A stretch of DNA of 60,329 bases from Candidatus Heimdallarchaeota archaeon. GTDB lineage: Archaea > Asgardarchaeota > Heimdallarchaeia > Heimdallarchaeales > Heimdallarchaeaceae. Made by a program: the position numbers and the translations under genes. Every line of letters starts with the position of its first letter. Positions within the stretch are counted from its first letter, which is position 1. The stretch is taken from contig DAOVER010000018.1 in the NCBI GenBank assembly GCA_030668875.1, positions 1 to 60,329 of the forward strand. Direction: 5' to 3'. The notes below the pieces were generated by a model. The model made no database searches. It was not told the DNA's origin and saw only the letters and a program-made list of their open reading frames with translations. Shown here one piece after another: positions 8,610 to 18,243 of this stretch.

Positions 8610-11600
8610 TTAGATTACATCCCACATTTTTTCCTCAAAAAAGAATAGAGCCTTTCGTCTTAGTTCCTCTGAACGTTCTTTTTCAAGTTTTACGTTTTTA
8701 TTTAACCTATAGTTTCTGGTTGATAAATCAGACAAATCTACAAATAAGTTGTATACTGGTTCAATTTCCATAATTTTGTTTTTTAATTCTTCCAAATCTT
8801 GAATTTGGTCTCTATCTCTTGAATAATCTTCGGTTGCTACATCTATGATTAGTGCTAAGAGTTGATTATTTAAGCGTATGATTAGATTTAACTGATTCTT
8901 TAAGGTATCTACAAATATTTCGTAATTAGAGAAACCCTTTGCAGCGAAATCAATTTGTTCTTTTTTAGTGTAAAAACCATTATTTTTAGCATATTGCCAT
9001 TCTTCAAAAGCTGAAAACCCTAATTGCAGAGCTCTTTTCCAGTCATTATAATTATCAAAACCTAATTCTTTTGCTCTAAAATAGAGATGACCAAAATGAA
9101 ATCCTGCTTCTCGTTTTGGTTTAGCATCCTTATAAGATAGAAAACCTCGTCTTCTAGCTCGCTTATTTCGAACAACTCGAACAGTTATAAAAACAAGTAT
9201 TCCTAAAATGATTACTTCTACGGGAATTAGCCAATAAATAATTAATTCCCAATTATCCCATTTGAAAGGGTTCCTATCCTTCGTATACTCTTCCAAATTT
9301 GTTAAATCATCGTTGTCATAATCTTTTCTTGAATCATCAATTAGTGGGTTGAGATTATTATTATACTCCCAACCATCCGGCATCCCATCCCCATCTGTAT
9401 CTTTAGACCAAATATTAGTACCAATTTGATATTCTAATAAATTATCTAATCCATCATTATCAAAATCAACTGAAGCATCATCAGGATTTAAAGGATTCAA
9501 CATGAAAATTATGGTTTCAAAACCATCCGGCATCCCATCCCCATCTGTATCATTGTTAAATGGTTGAGTATTATAATAATACTCCCAGAAATTGGTAAGT
9601 AAATCATTGTCATAATCAATACTGCTATCATCAAAGTTGGGATTAAGGCCATTATAAACCTCCCAATCGTCAGTAATACCATCGAAATCACTGTCACTTA
9701 ATAGAGGATTTGTAAGGTAAGTATTTACTTCCATCCCATCTGATAAACCATCGTCATCTGAATCCATATCCCAAGGATCTGTGTTGTAAATATACTCCAG
9801 ATAATTTGTTAACCCATCTCCATCAGCATCCTCAGAACTGTCATTAACAAGAGGATTCAGAAAGTGAATTACTTCCCACGCATCATCTAAATTGTCTCCA
9901 TCCGTATCAAAATTATTAGCATCAGTGAAATAAGTAAAAATTTCTTGATAATCTGTAAGAGTGTCATTATCGGAATCTACTGAATTTGGCAATGTAAAAT
10001 AAGTAAATATTTCTTCAAAATCTAGTAACCCATCTCCATCCGTATCATTTAGAAGAGGATTACTCTGGTAAAGTAACACTTCGTCTCCATCGATGATTCC
10101 ATCCCCATCTGTATCGTTTATATTGATGTTACTTCCAATGTTAATCTCTTCAAGGTTAGTTAAACCATCATCATCAAAATCTTCAGCTGAATCATGAACC
10201 AGAGGATCCATTCCTAATGCAATTTCATCTCCATCCCCTACCTGATCATAATCACTATCCCAATAAGTTGCATTGGTGAGATAGAAGAAAATTTCCTCCC
10301 CGTCCCCTAACCCATCTCCATCTGTATCGTATTTATTAGGATTGGTATGGTAAGTTAATTCCTCTAAATTATTTATCCCGTCATTGTCATCGTCCACTAA
10401 ACTGTCATTGGCATTTAGGTTTAAATTATTATCAAATTCAAACCCGTCAAGTAATCCGTCTCCATCCGTATCATTGTTTAGAGCATCTGAGTTTGTAAAA
10501 TAAATTTCGTATCCATCCATTATTCCATCGAAATCAGAATCGTTTAAAGTGCTATTAGTTTCATAATGAAGCTCGGTAGCATCATCTAAGAAATCGCCAT
10601 CAGTGTCCATATGACCATTACGAGCAATATTACCTTGGAAACCCCACCAAATACTATTCGTTGTTTCTAAGGTACCTAGAATTGTAAAACAGTAAATATC
10701 ACCATTATCATTTACACATATGATTTCAGGGATATTGTCATTATCTAAATCAGCTTGACATGGATGTGCATCAAAACCAGTTGCCATAGAATATTCGCAA
10801 ATTTGTTCTCCTAAGTTGTTTAAGATATATAATTTGGAACTTGAAAATCCAGTACCAGGAAGACTATCAGTGAAAACTATTATTTCTGACTTACCATCAT
10901 TTTCAATATCTGTTAAAGCTGGTGAGCATCTGAAATTCTCCTCATAATTTCCAGCTTGAAATGTCCATTGTAATGTTCCTGTGTGACTTACACAGAAAAG
11001 ATATGTTGCATCGTTTCCTAAAATTATTTCCGGATAATTATCATTATCTAGATCAGCAACAGATATACTGCCATCTAAATAACCTTCTCCAAGATCACAT
11101 GACCAATAATCATTTCCATAATAACTTATTGCTGTCAATCGACCACCAGGATCAGAGTTCCCATACATTAAAATCTCAAATTTTCCATCATTATTTAAAT
11201 CAGCGCAACTTGGTGATGAATATGTGTCGAAGTAACCAAAATATGACCACTCTTCGTTTCCAAAGCGATTAAGACATACAATCTCTGATTTAGCGAGTAA
11301 TATTACTTCTAGTTGACTATCATTATCAACATCTATTATTAATGGCGATGAGTATGAATAATAGTGATTCGTTGTATCTATGGAGTAGAACCACTCAATA
11401 TGTCCTGTACTGTTCAAACAGAATAAACCTGCCCCCTCTGTATGTAGTGTGCTAAATCCATCATTACAAATAAAAAGAATATTCATGTTCCCATCATTAT
11501 TCAAATCTGCTATAGCTGAAGTTGATCCAATATCTCCATTCGATTGAAATCGCCATATTTCTGAACCATCATCATCTAAGCAAAAAACGTAAGAAGAACT

Positions 11601-12026
11601 ACTTGTAACTATAATTTCAGGATATACATCATTGTCAAAATTTGCAATTGATATGAAACAACCACCTCTTAATTCACTGTCTGCAAAAACCCATCTACTG
11701 GAGCCGTTATTTTCTATACAATGAATATTCCCGTTATGATCACTTATAAGTAATTCATATTTTCCATCATAATCCAAATCAGAAATAATAGGAGCAGAAT
11801 CTCGAAAATATGCCAATTCATATGTCCATTCGATACTTAAACTATAATCAGAAAATAGTGAAATGTCATCTGAAGGTAGAGTGGATTGAACTTGAATCAC
11901 ATTTGCTTCTTCACTAAATAATACCTTATCGAGAGCAACTATCTTGGAGTGTGGAACAAAGGATCCAAATAGTAAAATTAACTGAAAAGCAAATAAGATT
12001 AATACTCTTCCTTTGTTCTTTGACAT
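8610..12026 (-). CDS. membrane-anchored propeller/TSP3 calcium-repeat surface protein, paralogue A
   Basis: 1138 residues: signal peptide (about 1-30); a beta-propeller-like region (about 60-470) of repeats with 'DLNNDG..EIL' acidic loops and 'CL...G...W' strands, as in FG-GAP/PQQ-like propellers; then about 480 residues of TSP3-type repeats whose D-x-D-x-D-G loops (e.g. DTDGDGLLDG) bind calcium in this family; a membrane segment (about 965-990); a basic stop-transfer (NKRARRR); and a cytoplasmic tail. The tail has five or six 15-16-residue 'GF....W..A...GF' units and then a charged coiled coil. N-x-T/S sequons sit just before many calcium loops. It is the most divergent of four paralogues in this array. 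A calcium-dependent adhesion or receptor role is inference. A TATA-like box lies 31-41 bases upstream of ATG 12026. Confidence 0.85.
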   Translation of the reverse strand: MSKNKGRVLILFAFQLILLFGSFVPHSKIVALDKVLFSEEANVIQVQSTLPSDDISLFSDYSLSIEWTYELAYFRDSAPIISDLDYDGKYELLISDHNGNIHCIENNGSSRWVFADSELRGGCFISIANFDNDVYPEIIVTSSSSYVFCLDDDGSEIWRFQSNGDIGSTSAIADLNNDGNMNILFICNDGFSTLHTEGAGLFCLNSTGHIEWFYSIDTTNHYYSYSSPLIIDVDNDSQLEVILLAKSEIVCLNRFGNEEWSYFGYFDTYSSPSCADLNNDGKFEILMYGNSDPGGRLTAISYYGNDYWSCDLGEGYLDGSISVADLDNDNYPEIILGNDATYLFCVSHTGTLQWTFQAGNYEENFRCSPALTDIENDGKSEIIVFTDSLPGTGFSSSKLYILNNLGEQICEYSMATGFDAHPCQADLDNDNIPEIICVNDNGDIYCFTILGTLETTNSIWWGFQGNIARNGHMDTDGDFLDDATELHYETNSTLNDSDFDGIMDGYEIYFTNSDALNNDTDGDGLLDGFEFDNNLNLNANDSLVDDDNDGINNLEELTYHTNPNKYDTDGDGLGDGEEIFFYLTNATYWDSDYDQVGDGDEIALGMDPLVHDSAEDFDDDGLTNLEEINIGSNININDTDGDGIIDGDEVLLYQSNPLLNDTDGDGLLDFEEIFTYFTLPNSVDSDNDTLTDYQEIFTYFTDANNFDTDGDNLDDAWEVIHFLNPLVNDSSEDADGDGLTNYLEYIYNTDPWDMDSDDDGLSDGMEVNTYLTNPLLSDSDFDGITDDWEVYNGLNPNFDDSSIDYDNDLLTNFWEYYYNTQPFNNDTDGDGMPDGFETIIFMLNPLNPDDASVDFDNDGLDNLLEYQIGTNIWSKDTDGDGMPDGWEYNNNLNPLIDDSRKDYDNDDLTNLEEYTKDRNPFKWDNWELIIYWLIPVEVIILGILVFITVRVVRNKRARRRGFLSYKDAKPKREAGFHFGHLYFRAKELGFDNYNDWKRALQLGFSAFEEWQYAKNNGFYTKKEQIDFAAKGFSNYEIFVDTLKNQLNLIIRLNNQLLALIIDVATEDYSRDRDQIQDLEELKNKIMEIEPVYNLFVDLSDLSTRNYRLNKNVKLEKERSEELRRKALFFFEEKMWDVI

Positions 12027-12056
12027 AATAGTAATCCTTGGTATATTCTTGTGTAA

Positions 12057-12067
12057 ATTATATAAAG
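12057..12067 (-). promoter_or_regulatory. TATA-like promoter element of paralogue A
   Basis: On the minus strand CTTTATATAAT lies about 31-41 bases before ATG 12026. An AAGGAT stretch just before the ATG could act as ribosome binding site. The remaining gap to 12286 holds no intact gene. Confidence 0.4.
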
Positions 12068-12286
12068 AATGTTTGTAATTAAATTAAACCTTTTGCTTAA
12101 GTATTTAGTTAACTATATTTTTCTAAAATTTAGGGTAATTTACTTGTGTTTTCTTTAATGAATTAAGAGAATCTGTTCATTTGGAGGATAAACTCATGAA
12201 ATATCTTCTTCAAGGAGCATTTTAAACAATTTGTAAAGAATAAGGAGATTGATCCATCAGAAATTTCAATTAGAAAGGTAGAACTA

Positions 12287-15200
12287 TCATAGTTTTAGTA
12301 GTTTGTTTATTTCTGAAACCAGTTCTTTAAATCTTTGAATTTCAGATTTTACTGATTTATCATACTCATGATCATCTGTTGGAGTGTCAGAATATCTGAT
12401 TAATTTAGCTCTTACTGGTTCAATTTCAGATATATCTTTCTTCAAGTCATTTATCAATTGTTTTTTTCTCTTAACTGTTAAATCATTACTCTCCTTTAAT
12501 TCAAGAAGATTTTGAAACAGATTATGAAGAATAAAACGGTATTTTTCCATAGTCTCTGTTTTTTCCTTCCTAAATTCAATGAAATCATCAAAACCAATTT
12601 TTTCTGTACTCTTCTTTGAATCCAAACTAATAAATCCTGATTGTTGTGCTTCAATCCATTCATCTTCAAAAATGAAACCTTGTTTATTAGCAGATAACCA
12701 TTGCTCTTTTGTAGAAAAACCTGCAAGTATAGCGGTATAAAATTCATCACCATTACTAAACCCTGATTCTGAAGCTAATTGCATATCTTTGTAACTTAGA
12801 AAACCATATTTTTTTCGTAAAACATAATGCCTAGATTTCAATGGTATATAGTAACCTAAGAATATTATCAAAAGATAAACGGGAATCAAAAATAAACCAT
12901 ACAATATCAACCAATTGTCCCATTGTTGAGGATTTTTGCCTTGTGAATATTCATCAATATTCTTGATAAAATCTCCATCTGGGTCTTCAGAACTATCATC
13001 AAATAGAGGATTCAATTCATTTTGCACTTCCCACCCATCTGGCATCAAGTCATCATCAGTGTCTGAATCTAGCGGATTGGTTTTATGGACAATAACTTCT
13101 AATCCATCAACAAGAGAATCACTGTCTGTGTCATTTAGGTTTGGATCTGTGTTATGCAGATATTCAAGTAAGTTGCTTAATCCATCTTCATCAGAATCAT
13201 CAGAACCATCAGAGGTTGTCGGATCTAAATTGTTATCGTATTCCCACCCATCTGGCATCCCATCATCATCTGTATCTCTTTTTCTTGGATTTGTACCAAT
13301 GTTAAATTCGACAACATTCTGTAATTCATCTCTATCTGGATCACTTGGAGCATCATTAACAAGTGGATTCAAATTATATTGCACTTCCCACCCATCTGGC
13401 ATCCCATCATCTTCAGTGTCCGGACTATTAGGATTAGTATTATTTCCAAATTCATCTATATTTAGGAGGTTATCAGAATCTGGGTCTTCTAAGGAATCAT
13501 CTTCAAGTGGATCTAATGAGTAATTTACTTCCCACCCATCTGGCATCCCATCATCTTCAGTGTCATTTTTATTTGGCATAGTAAAATAAACAAAAATTTC
13601 ATCCCAGTCTAGTAGTTCATCAAAATCTGTATCATTTAGGATGGGACTGGTAAAATAAATAAAAACCTCTTCCCCATCCGATATTATGTCATTATCCGTA
13701 TCGTTATTGAAAGGATTTGAGAGGTACTCAAATTCAAGTAAGTTGCTTAACCCATCTGTATCATTATCTACATATGAATCATTGATCAAAGGATCAAAAC
13801 CGTAGTCTACCTCCCACCCATCTGGCATCCCATCATCATCAGAATCAGCTGTTAAAGGATCTGTATTGTAAATGAGAATTTCATCACCGTCTGTAAGATT
13901 ATCATTATCAGTATCATTGTCTATAGGATTTGTTGAATAGATATATACTTCATCATAATCATTTAAGTCATCATTATCTGTATCATCTGACAAAGGATCT
14001 GTTGAAAAATTGAATTCCTCAATATTGGTTAGACCATCACTATCTGGATCTTCAAAAGTATTATTTCTGGTAGCATCTAATTTACTATATACTTCCCACA
14101 TATCAGGTAATGAATCATTGTCAGTATCATTTGTAGTCGGATCAGTATTGTACAAATATACCTCAAAACCATCTTTTAAGCCATCTCCGTCAGTATCTTC
14201 TTGTTCTTGATCACAGTTGAAATGCATTTCCATACAATCTACTATATAATCTCCATCTGAATCTATATTGTTCGTTCTAGATGGATCTCCACCTGAACAT
14301 AGATATTGATATTTTCCTGAAGTGATAGTTCCATGGATCTCTATACAATAAATACTGTCCCAAACATTTAGAAATATCTCAACCTTTCCATCCCCATCAA
14401 TGTCTGCATAAGTTATTTCGTCAGATATCCTTTTGGGTATAGCAAAATTCCACAAAAGTAATCCATCTTGATCTAAACAAGAAAGTGTATATGTTCCAGA
14501 ACCAAAAAGAATTTCGAGGTTATCGTCACCATTTATGTCTAAAACTGCTGGTTGATTCCTTAAATCACGTTGAGCATTATGTTGCCAAGTAATTTCTCCA
14601 GCATTATCAATGCAATAAACATGTCTATCAGTTGTTACGATTACTTCACTGATGAAATCATCATTTAAATCAGCTAAAATGAACCCTGTGATTATATTAC
14701 TGAATCTAATTGAGGAACATAATTTTTCTCCATTCATGTTATAACAACTTATTCCTCCATAATCGTCGATTATAATTTCAATAGTTGATGTGTTAGTGTC
14801 GAAATTACCAACTCCAATTGAAACATGGGAGGTAGAGGAAACTACAGTACTCCATTTGAGATTTCCATCACTACTTAAACAAACTAAATCTCTATGTGTG
14901 TATAAAATTTCCAAAGTACCATCAGAATCTAAATCCACGATTACTGGACAAGACAAAACATCTATCTGATTGGGTGGATTTCCTTTTCCATCATCAAATT
15001 CCCATAAGAGTGTACCATTACAATCCAAGCATATGATATAACCGTTATTAGTACATGCTACTATCTCCATATTTCCATCTGAATTCAAATCTCCAAGAGC
15101 GATATTTCTTGCAGGATATAAATATCTTGAATCATCCTCATAAGACCAAAGAAGGTTACCATTTGCATCTCTACATCTGATACCCTCATACAAGCTGTAA

Positions 15201-15568
15201 ATTATTTCAGGTGAAGAATCAGCATTGATGTTAGCTACAATCGTATCGCTTGATACTTGTTCTACATTGATCCACAGTGTTTCACCATTTTTATCTAAAC
15301 ATATTCCACCTACAATAATCTCCAATTCACCATCTTTGTTAATATCCGAGATACAAGGTGAACAGTAAGTATTAGAAGGATGTCCACTTTCCCATTTGAT
15401 TCCTAATGAATACTCAGTGAAATCTTGTAGCTTTGATTCAAGATAAAGGTTCTCTGGGATTGTTGAAGTAAATTCACCATCATTCAGTTTCGTATTTGTT
15501 GATACATACGAGAATAGTAGCAAAAGAAACAAAAGAATAAATTTATGTTTTCTCTCACTTTGATTCAT
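12287..15568 (-). CDS. membrane-anchored propeller/TSP3 calcium-repeat surface protein, paralogue B
   Basis: About 1093 residues from ATG 15568. A GTG at 15577 is in frame, but the ATG matches the start of paralogue C (both MNQ..RK), and the shared promoter box lies at exactly the same distance (23 bases) from both ATGs. Order of parts: signal peptide; propeller region (to about 440) with repeated 'DLNSDGN.EIV' and 'CLD..G.LLW' motifs; TSP3 repeats (about 445-895, DDDGMPDGWEV type); membrane segment (about 905-930, LILYGLFLIPVYLLIIFLG); then cytoplasmic units GFLSYKDM, GFSNGDEF, GFSTKEQW, GFIFEDEW and a coiled coil. The cytoplasmic tail is nearly identical to those of paralogues C and D, while the ectodomains differ more. 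Likely a calcium-binding surface receptor or adhesin (inference). Confidence 0.85.
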   Translation of the reverse strand: MNQSERKHKFILLFLLLLFSYVSTNTKLNDGEFTSTIPENLYLESKLQDFTEYSLGIKWESGHPSNTYCSPCISDINKDGELEIIVGGICLDKNGETLWINVEQVSSDTIVANINADSSPEIIYSLYEGIRCRDANGNLLWSYEDDSRYLYPARNIALGDLNSDGNMEIVACTNNGYIICLDCNGTLLWEFDDGKGNPPNQIDVLSCPVIVDLDSDGTLEILYTHRDLVCLSSDGNLKWSTVVSSTSHVSIGVGNFDTNTSTIEIIIDDYGGISCYNMNGEKLCSSIRFSNIITGFILADLNDDFISEVIVTTDRHVYCIDNAGEITWQHNAQRDLRNQPAVLDINGDDNLEILFGSGTYTLSCLDQDGLLLWNFAIPKRISDEITYADIDGDGKVEIFLNVWDSIYCIEIHGTITSGKYQYLCSGGDPSRTNNIDSDGDYIVDCMEMHFNCDQEQEDTDGDGLKDGFEVYLYNTDPTTNDTDNDSLPDMWEVYSKLDATRNNTFEDPDSDGLTNIEEFNFSTDPLSDDTDNDDLNDYDEVYIYSTNPIDNDTDNDNLTDGDEILIYNTDPLTADSDDDGMPDGWEVDYGFDPLINDSYVDNDTDGLSNLLEFEYLSNPFNNDTDNDIISDGEEVFIYFTSPILNDTDFDELLDWDEIFVYFTMPNKNDTEDDGMPDGWEVNYSLDPLEDDSLEDPDSDNLLNIDEFGNNTNPNSPDTEDDGMPDGWEVQYNLNPLVNDAPSDPDRDELQNVVEFNIGTNPRKRDTDDDGMPDGWEYDNNLDPTTSDGSDDSDEDGLSNLLEYLHNTDPNLNDTDSDSLVDGLEVIVHKTNPLDSDTDDDLMPDGWEVQNELNPLFDDSSEDPDGDFIKNIDEYSQGKNPQQWDNWLILYGLFLIPVYLLIIFLGYYIPLKSRHYVLRKKYGFLSYKDMQLASESGFSNGDEFYTAILAGFSTKEQWLSANKQGFIFEDEWIEAQQSGFISLDSKKSTEKIGFDDFIEFRKEKTETMEKYRFILHNLFQNLLELKESNDLTVKRKKQLINDLKKDISEIEPVRAKLIRYSDTPTDDHEYDKSVKSEIQRFKELVSEINKLLKL

Positions 15569-15590
15569 TATTGTCACGTTGTTCTTAATA

Positions 15591-15608
15591 ACTGTTATAA
15601 ACTATTCG
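15591..15608 (-). promoter_or_regulatory. promoter box of paralogue B (copy 1 of a shared 18-base element)
   Basis: The plus-strand sequence ACTGTTATAAACTATTCG occurs here and again at 23123-23140, each exactly 23 bases upstream of a paralogue's ATG. It contains a TATA box on the minus strand (TTTATAAC). Identity and spacing suggest a conserved promoter or shared regulator site. Confidence 0.7.
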
Positions 15609-15734
15609 CAAAAGCTGAGTAGGTTAGTGATTTCTCTTAATATCATTGAATTTCACACTAAAGATTCAGTGAATTGGTAAAACCTGAGAAGTTTGCTGAA
15701 CCAGCAGATTCATCGCTTAAATAGACTAACCATC

Positions 15735-15812
15735 CTAGTTTAGCAGTTTGTTAACTTCAGAAACCAGTTCATCGAATCTCTGAATCTTTGATTTTACAGA
15801 TTTATCAAAGAA
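15735..15812 (-). pseudogene. C-terminal remnant of a further propeller/TSP3 paralogue
   Basis: The minus strand reads 'FFDKSVKSKIQRFDELVSE', then VNKLLN and a stop. This closely matches the last residues of paralogues B-D (for example 'FDKSV.SEIQRFDEL'). No upstream propeller, TSP3 or GF-repeat sequence remains: after about 26 codons the match ends abruptly. The rest of 15609-15929 shows no other gene. It is best explained as the stump of a deleted fifth array member, left between paralogue B and the YkgJ-like gene. Confidence 0.75.
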
Positions 15813-15929
15813 CATCCATGTTCTGCTAGCTCATCTTTATAATCACCAAACTCTGTTCGCACAATTCTATCCTCTCCTGTATCTGCAAAAATCGAGCAAT
15901 TTTGATGATTTCCCTATAATTAAAATCTA

Positions 15930-17111
15930 TTATTCATTAATAGAACTATATTCCCCTATGATCATATTAGAAGCTTCATCAATCTCATCTTGGCAAACTC
16001 TTTCTCCATCCTTAAAATATTCTGATAAATTCCACTTCAAAGACAGAATTTCCTTAAAACTTATATCTGTAATTTTCCTGTCAGATATTCTTCTAACTAT
16101 TTCGTTCAAAAAATGATCTTCAGAATGCTGACTTTCCTCTTTTATACCTGGACAGGAAAAATCTATTTCAATGGTAAAATGATTGTTATCTACATTATGT
16201 ATAATGAAAGGATAACTAAAACAGTTTAGAGGTTTACTTTCATGGATTGTACATTTCCCTTTTATTCTGTCTTGAAAAACACAGACTCCATCGTTTTGTC
16301 TTAGAGCAAGTTGGAAATCAATAATATCTCCTGAATTATTCTTTAGATAAATTATAGGATAACAAAACTCTTCGATTCTTTTATTAGCTGCAGAGGAAAT
16401 CTCGATTCCTTCATTTAGAGAGAGACAAGCTAAATTTGAAGGAAAACCTATCCTCTTCTCTGTAAATAGATCTTGGAAAGGATGCTCATTTTTATTTGGT
16501 ATAGGGTTAACTGAATAGTTACTAGGTAACTCACACATATTGCAAAATAAGCAAGAAAAACTGATATTTGATGGAAAATTATATTCAAACAAAGTATTTT
16601 CTTTTTTTATTTGTTTTCTCTTTAAAACGTAATTTTCATCTTTGAAAGATAAAGAGTTTTTCTCTAGGATATCATGTAACTGACTGAGAACTTCGTCAAT
16701 TGAAATATCTTCAAACTGTGAAAAGGTTCCTCGAAAAACTCTATCATTTTTTGGTTTCAGTTTTTTTAAACTGTACAAATCATCCCAGATTTTTAATCTT
16801 GTTGCACCATCCTTGATTAAAATTACTAACTCATAAGAAGAATTAACATTAATACAATCAATTTTTCTTACGAGTATATCAGCTTCAATTGGGAGAGTCA
16901 AATCTTTCCAATATTTGTCAATTAATTTCTTATCAGTTTTTTCTCCAAGACCCAAACTTATACCTTTTTCTAACAATTTCTCATTGATAATTCTTAGAAT
17001 ATAAGGAGAGTAGTTGAAAAATTCAGGTTGCAGATTCTCTCCAATCATCAATTTAAGAAGATCTTCTTCAGCTTTTTGTTGAATTCCTTCATTGATGAGG
17101 AGTCTAGTCAT
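15930..17111 (-). CDS. YkgJ-like (CxxCxxC) metal-chelating domain protein
   Basis: 393 residues. The C-terminal half has the Cys pattern of the YkgJ/UPF0153 family, described as a putative zinc- or iron-chelating domain: C187-x2-C190-x2-C193, C277, then 'KGKCTIHESKPLNCFSYPF' (C287, C297) and C320 in 'DFSCPGI'. The 'C-x-I/V-x-E-x(R/K)P-x2-C-x-x-(Y/F)PF' core is typical and probably binds an iron-sulphur cluster or metal. Residues 1-180 are an unrecognised charged region, longer than in the usual 100-150-residue family members. No signal peptide; cytosolic. It sits inside the surface-protein array but shares no sequence with it. Start ATG 17111. The biochemical role of the family is not established. 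Confidence 0.75.
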   Translation of the reverse strand: MTRLLINEGIQQKAEEDLLKLMIGENLQPEFFNYSPYILRIINEKLLEKGISLGLGEKTDKKLIDKYWKDLTLPIEADILVRKIDCINVNSSYELVILIKDGATRLKIWDDLYSLKKLKPKNDRVFRGTFSQFEDISIDEVLSQLHDILEKNSLSFKDENYVLKRKQIKKENTLFEYNFPSNISFSCLFCNMCELPSNYSVNPIPNKNEHPFQDLFTEKRIGFPSNLACLSLNEGIEISSAANKRIEEFCYPIIYLKNNSGDIIDFQLALRQNDGVCVFQDRIKGKCTIHESKPLNCFSYPFIIHNVDNNHFTIEIDFSCPGIKEESQHSEDHFLNEIVRRISDRKITDISFKEILSLKWNLSEYFKDGERVCQDEIDEASNMIIGEYSSINE

Positions 17112-17204
17112 TATCTCAAAGAACTAGAACAATGTTCACAATAATAATTTTTTCCCTTAAGTTTCATAAACAATGAAGAAAGTGAGTTTCTCTCTTATTT
17201 GAAT

Positions 17205-18176
17205 CTATTTCTTTTTTGCTATTTTCGTAAAACACTCTTGACAATAAATGGGTTTGTCAGCTGTTGGTTTGAAAGGAATCGTTATTTCCTTATTACATTC
17301 TCTACAAGTAGTTTGGTGCATCCTTTTGCTCTTTCTGTATGGTCCTGATCTATCACCAAATCTTTCTACAACTTCATCAACTTCATCTTGTACTTTAGTA
17401 GTTTCTTTTGGAGACTTAGCTTTTAGTTTTGAATCTTGGAAACACGATTTACAATAAACTGGTTTATTTCCCGAAGGTTTGAAAGGTACAGTTGTTTCTT
17501 TCTTACATTTATCACATATTACCGTATGGAGTTCTATGGATTCTCTATCTGACTGTCTTCTAGCTCTAGAGGCAATTCTCGTGGGAGACCTGCTAGAAGA
17601 ACGATCGTTAGGTCTACTTCTAGAGCGCTTGGGAAATCGACTTACCGGAGCAGATCCATCTTGTGGTTTTAACTTTTTGTAGCATTCTCTACAGTAGACT
17701 GGTTTAGTTCCTGTTGGTTTGAAAGGTACGGTAGTATTTCTATTGCAGTTACTACAAGTTGTTGTGTAAAGTTCCGGTGTCCCTCTTTCTGTGTGTCTTC
17801 TGACTCTAGCGTCATATCTTGCTCGAGAACTGTCAGAAGATCGAGAATTTGGTCTACTGCTAGAACGACTAGATAATCGTCTTACAGCACCATCTTGTGG
17901 TTTTTGTTCTTGGAAACAATCTCTACAGTAAACGGGTTTGATACCTGAAGGTTTGAACGGTACAGTAGTTTCTTTCTTACACTTAGCACAGATTACAGTA
18001 TGAAGTTCCTTGGTTCCTCTATCTGACTGTCTTCTGTCTCTAGTGTCATATCTTTTAGATGACCTATTATAAGATGATGAACCTGCTTTACTTCTAGAAC
18101 GACTTGGAGGTTTTCTTTTTGTTTGATCCTTTTCCGTATCTCTAGAACGATTGCTCCTATATTGCACAAAGCTCAA
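17205..18176 (-). CDS. four-copy CxxC-x17-CxxC zinc-ribbon protein with Arg/Ser-rich linkers
   Basis: 323 residues with four zinc ribbons of identical spacing: C63/C66/C84/C87, C141/C144/C162/C165, C221/C224/C242/C245 and C291/C294/C312/C315. Each carries the core 'TVPFKPSG.KPVYCR.C' or a close variant. This matches the 'CxxC-x17-CxxC' zinc-ribbon family, usually a single copy in small archaeal and bacterial proteins or attached to RNA helicases. The segments between (about 1-55, 90-135, 170-212) are rich in Arg and Ser (RSRS, SSRSSSRPNS), disordered and strongly basic, resembling eukaryotic SR proteins. A nucleic-acid, probably RNA, binding role is inferred. The ribbon-plus-linker unit is about 78 residues and appears internally duplicated. 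The start is TTG 18176; GTG four codons in is possible. Confidence 0.75.
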   Translation of the reverse strand: MSFVQYRSNRSRDTEKDQTKRKPPSRSRSKAGSSSYNRSSKRYDTRDRRQSDRGTKELHTVICAKCKKETTVPFKPSGIKPVYCRDCFQEQKPQDGAVRRLSSRSSSRPNSRSSDSSRARYDARVRRHTERGTPELYTTTCSNCNRNTTVPFKPTGTKPVYCRECYKKLKPQDGSAPVSRFPKRSRSRPNDRSSSRSPTRIASRARRQSDRESIELHTVICDKCKKETTVPFKPSGNKPVYCKSCFQDSKLKAKSPKETTKVQDEVDEVVERFGDRSGPYRKSKRMHQTTCRECNKEITIPFKPTADKPIYCQECFTKIAKKK

Positions 18177-18243
18177 CCCGCTTACTTGTTATTTAAATTC
18201 GACGATTTAAGTTCTGAAGTTTGTTACCTTTAAGTGAGTGAGA

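Noticed and set aside
12936..13523. Long plus-strand Ser-rich open frame, and similar ones at 20744-21103, 24002-24391, 55933-56583, 56800-57291
   Set aside because: They are antisense shadows of the TSP3 repeats (GAT/GAC-rich codons read as Ser-rich frames on the other strand), with no signals of their own.
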